Positions 6,034 to 8,457 of a DNA stretch of 8,457 nucleotides are shown one piece after another. Each line of letters opens with the position of its first letter. Within the stretch, counting starts at the first letter, position 1. The notes under the pieces were generated by a model that made no database searches, was not told where the DNA came from, and saw only the letters and a list, made by a program, of their open reading frames with translations. The translations under genes were made by a program, and so were the position numbers. The stretch spans positions 1 to 8,457 of the forward strand of contig JAEEHZ010000191.1 in NCBI GenBank assembly GCA_016281115.1, given 5' to 3'. This DNA is from Clostridiaceae bacterium. GTDB taxonomy: Bacteria; Bacillota; Clostridia; Oscillospirales; Acutalibacteraceae.

Positions 6034-6885
6034 ATGATTAACAACAGATACGATTTTGTAATGCTTTTTGATGTGGAGAATGGGAATCCGAACGGAGATC
6101 CCGATGCAGGTAATACTCCGAGGATAGACGCCGAGAGCGGCTACGGATACATCACCGATGTTTGTCTAAAAAGAAAAATACGCAATTATGTGGAGCTTGT
6201 AAAGGATGGTGAACCGGGTTACAACATACTCATCAAGTCAGATAAATCACTTAATACTAAATTTGAAGAAGCTTATGATGCCGAAGGACTTGAAAAGAAT
6301 AAAGAGGGGAAAAATCCCAATGATGTAAAAACAGCGCATGATTTTATGTGCAGGAACTATTATGATGTAAGAATGTTCGGTGCAGTTATGTCCACCGGCA
6401 AGAATCCATGTGGTATTGTAAGGGGACCTGTACAGATCAATTTTTCGCGTAGTATATCTCCTATCAATATTCAGGATGTTACAATCACAAGACAGGCTAG
6501 AACCACTGATGACAGAATGGAAACCGGTTCAACAGAAATAGGTAAGAAAAGCATAATCCCCTATGCGCTTTACCGTGCAGAGGGATATGTTTCAGCAGCA
6601 CTTGCCAATAAAGTAACCGACATATGCGAGAAAGACCTTGAGTTGCTTTGGAACGCGATTATAAATATGTTTGAAGAAGACCACAGTGCAGCAAGAGGTA
6701 AGATGTGCATGAGAAAGCTTATTCTGTTCAAACATGACAATATTCTGGGTAACTGTCCGTCTCATGTATTGTTTGATAAAGTCAAGGTTGAAGAAATCTC
6801 AGCTCCTCCGAGAAGTATAGGTGATTATCGTATTATGATCGACAGTAATATGCCTGAAGGCGTTGAAATGATAAACAAAATATGA
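6034..6885 (+). CDS. cas7c: Cas7c (Csd2), crRNA-binding backbone subunit of Cascade
   Basis: Several copies of Cas7c polymerise along the crRNA spacer and make up the Cascade backbone. The 283-residue product carries clear Csd2/Csh2 signatures: RYDFVMLFDVENGNPNGDPD (5-24) with GNTPR at 26-30, TDVCLKRKIR (41-50), MFGAVM (114-119), GPVQINFSRSISPI (131-144) and TGSTEIGKKSIIPYALY (164-180). The length is normal and no motif is broken. Translation starts at the ATG five bases after the cas8c stop. The AAGGAGG at 6017-6023 lies within the last cas8c codons, ten bases from the ATG. Its stop codon overlaps the cas4 start in an ATGA. Being the most abundant subunit, it would be expected to need the strongest translation, which the exact Shine-Dalgarno supports. 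Confidence 0.96.
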   Translation: MINNRYDFVMLFDVENGNPNGDPDAGNTPRIDAESGYGYITDVCLKRKIRNYVELVKDGEPGYNILIKSDKSLNTKFEEAYDAEGLEKNKEGKNPNDVKTAHDFMCRNYYDVRMFGAVMSTGKNPCGIVRGPVQINFSRSISPINIQDVTITRQARTTDDRMETGSTEIGKKSIIPYALYRAEGYVSAALANKVTDICEKDLELLWNAIINMFEEDHSAARGKMCMRKLILFKHDNILGNCPSHVLFDKVKVEEISAPPRSIGDYRIMIDSNMPEGVEMINKI

Positions 6886-7514
6886 TTAGTGAACAGATAC
6901 CTATTCGTTCGATACAGCACTGGCTGTACTGTCCTCATCGTTGGGGATTAATGGAAGTTGACTGCGCCTGGGCAGAAAATTATTTTGTCACAAAATCAAA
7001 TATTATGCACGAAAATGTTCATTCGGACAAAGTGTATTCATCAAAAGCAAAGAGATCGTACACCGCGATTAAGGTATATAACGATTTACCTAAATACGGA
7101 ATATACGGGGTGACTGATTGTCTGGAAATAGCTGATGGCAGGTATATAATAGTAGAATATAAACCGACTCAGCCGAAAAATGAGCAGTTTTACCATGAGG
7201 ATATGATGCAGGTGTTTGCTCAAAAGGCTTGTGTGGACTATATGTTTGGATGTAACAGCGAAGGATATTTGTACTATGCAGATACGCGCAAAAGAGTCAA
7301 ACTCCCACTGGAGGAAAACTTTGTTGCTTACCAAAACGAACTTTTATCAATACTGGTCGAAATCAGATATAATATACGCAACGGGATTATTCCGCCTATA
7401 CGGAATGGGCAAAAGTGTAACGGGTGTTCAATGAAAGACTTGTGTATGCCGAATCAAAAAAAGCATGAAGGATTACGCCAATCTATAAGTAAGCTTTTGG
7501 AGGAAAAGCTATGA
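6882..7514 (+). CDS. cas4: Cas4, iron-sulfur RecB-family nuclease for spacer acquisition
   Basis: Cas4 trims the 3' ends of prespacers and helps select those with a proper PAM before integration by Cas1-Cas2. The 210-residue protein shows the RecB-type nuclease residues H43, D79 (GVTDCLE), E92 and K94 (VEYKP) and Q110 (DMMQVFAQ). It also shows the four cysteines expected to hold a 4Fe-4S cluster: C17 (WLYCPHRW), then C179, C182 and C188 (KCNGCSMKDLC). All key residues are present, so it should be active. The start codon overlaps the cas7c stop (ATGA, 6882-6885). There is no clear Shine-Dalgarno before it, so it probably depends on termination-reinitiation from cas7c. Its own stop overlaps the cas1 start in the same way, as expected for a Cas4-Cas1 complex. 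Confidence 0.95.
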   Translation: MISEQIPIRSIQHWLYCPHRWGLMEVDCAWAENYFVTKSNIMHENVHSDKVYSSKAKRSYTAIKVYNDLPKYGIYGVTDCLEIADGRYIIVEYKPTQPKNEQFYHEDMMQVFAQKACVDYMFGCNSEGYLYYADTRKRVKLPLEENFVAYQNELLSILVEIRYNIRNGIIPPIRNGQKCNGCSMKDLCMPNQKKHEGLRQSISKLLEEKL

Positions 7515-8457
7515 GAAAACTTTTGAACACTTTATACATTACCAACGAAAACACATATTTGTCCCTTGATGGAGAAAATTTGGTTTGTAAGCTCGATGAT
7601 GAAAATAAATTCCGAATTCCTTTTGACAATATAGAGAATGTTGTATGTTTTGGCTACATGGGGTGTTCTCCCGCAGTAATGGGGAAATGCGTCAGTAAAT
7701 CCATACCTATTAATTTTGTAACGCCGCACGGCAGATTCCTTGCTAAGGTTTGTGGAGAGACTAAAGGAAATGTTTTTCTTCGCATTGCCCAAATCGACAG
7801 ATTCAGAAGTGATGGCCTTTTACTTGCACAAAACACCATGTCTTCAAAATTCTGCAATTCAATTCAGACAATAAAGAGAACTTTACACGATGTTCCAGAA
7901 TTGAGAGATGATGAAGGTATCAGCGAAGCGTTGTCAGTATTGAAAAACGGCGCTCAGAAATTATTGTACTCAAACTCTATTGAACAAATCATAGGAATAG
8001 AGGGTAACTGTGCACAGGCTTACTTTTCTGTTTTTGATAAGCTGATTACAAACAAAAAGGCAGATATTCATTTTACTTACCGAAATAAACGCCCTCCGCT
8101 TGATGAAGTGAATGCACTGCTCTCGTTTGTATACACGATATACACAAGCGAATTTGCTTCGGCCTTGGAAACCGTTGGCTTAGACAGCTACATAGGATTT
8201 TGCCACGCTTTACGCAGCGGAAGAAGTTCTCTCGCCTGTGATCTGGTGGAAGAAGCAAGATGCCTTGTTGATAGATTCGTATTAGGGTTGATCAATCTGC
8301 GTATTATCACAAAAAAAGATTTTGATACTCAAGTGTCCGGTGCAGTTTGGCTTAACGATGACGGCAGAAAAAAGGTTTTAACACAGTGGCAGGAGAAAAA
8401 ACGCACCGATTACAATCATCCGTATTTAAAAAAGAAAATCCCATTTGGTCTTATACC
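7511..8457 (+). CDS. cas1: Cas1 integrase, type I-C (3' end beyond the window)
   Basis: Cas1 is the metal-dependent integrase that, with Cas2, inserts new spacers at the leader end of the array. The visible 315 codons are open throughout. They begin MRKLLNTLYIT and contain FGYMGCSPAVMGKC (47-60), the GIEG block with probable catalytic E164, RPPLDEVNALLSF (194-206), and GFCHALRSGRSSLACDLVEEAR, where H232 and an acidic residue at D244 or E247 complete the active site. The end, HPYLKKKIPFGLI, is near the usual C-terminus; from memory of ~340-residue family members, about 25-30 residues are missing. GGAGG at 7499-7503 lies seven bases before the ATG, which itself overlaps the cas4 stop as ATGA. 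cas2 should follow directly outside the window. Confidence 0.96.
   Translation, partial: MRKLLNTLYITNENTYLSLDGENLVCKLDDENKFRIPFDNIENVVCFGYMGCSPAVMGKCVSKSIPINFVTPHGRFLAKVCGETKGNVFLRIAQIDRFRSDGLLLAQNTMSSKFCNSIQTIKRTLHDVPELRDDEGISEALSVLKNGAQKLLYSNSIEQIIGIEGNCAQAYFSVFDKLITNKKADIHFTYRNKRPPLDEVNALLSFVYTIYTSEFASALETVGLDSYIGFCHALRSGRSSLACDLVEEARCLVDRFVLGLINLRIITKKDFDTQVSGAVWLNDDGRKKVLTQWQEKKRTDYNHPYLKKKIPFGLI

Larger units (their letters stand above)
1306..8457 (+). other. Type I-C CRISPR-cas operon (cas3-cas5c-cas8c-cas7c-cas4-cas1, continues past right edge)
   Basis: The six genes stand in canonical I-C order with gaps of 20 bases or fewer, or overlaps of 7, 4 and 4 bases. The combination of Cas5c, Csd1-type Cas8c and Csd2-type Cas7c without a Cas6 defines subtype I-C. 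In this subtype Cas5c itself cuts pre-crRNA. cas2 and the repeat-spacer array, normally directly after cas1, lie outside the window. No frame is broken, so the visible system looks intact. Confidence 0.95.

Noticed and set aside
7511..8457. CRISPR array or leader within the window
   Set aside because: No direct repeats of 25-40 bases with regular spacing are seen anywhere; the window ends inside cas1, before the expected cas2 and array.

Overview
The window holds most of a type I-C CRISPR-Cas operon, read rightward from about 1306 to the right edge. A divergent two-gene operon is read leftward from about 1060 to the left edge. The DNA is AT-rich, nearly every gene has a strong GGAGG-type Shine-Dalgarno, the genes are packed with ATGA-type overlaps, and both promoters resemble the sigma-A consensus. 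This suggests a low-to-moderate-GC Firmicute, probably a gut-type Clostridia (Oscillospiraceae or Lachnospiraceae-like). The lineage is inferred from style and protein flavour, not from a marker gene.

Left region (1-1060, minus strand): a 254-residue protein with a central J domain (HPD motif) between two charged helical, coiled-coil-like segments. Its 3' end overlaps by 13 bases the start of a second gene, truncated by the window edge, whose visible part contains a HIRAN domain. The pair has its own promoter (TTGATT-17-TATAAT on the minus strand).

Intergenic region (1061-1305): the back-to-back promoters are separated by about 80 bases containing two small inverted repeats. The cas promoter is a perfect TTGACA-17-TATAAT. 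Three GACAA-type half-sites lie on or around it and look like a possible operator.

Right region (1306-8457, plus strand): cas3, cas5c, cas8c, cas7c, cas4, and cas1 cut off by the right edge, in canonical I-C order. Cas5c keeps residues that match the known pre-crRNA endonuclease site. Cas8c, Cas7c and Cas5c would form Cascade/I-C with crRNA, Cas3 would be the recruited helicase-nuclease, and Cas4-Cas1 (with Cas2, expected just beyond the window) would acquire spacers. Inside the 3' part of cas8c, an exact AAGGAGG sits 8 bases before an in-frame TTG. This would start a separate 124-residue small subunit, Cas11c, as established for I-C systems; it is the most informative hidden feature here.

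No CRISPR array, tRNA, rRNA, insertion sequence or convincing intrinsic terminator is visible. The array and cas2 are expected to the right of the window.
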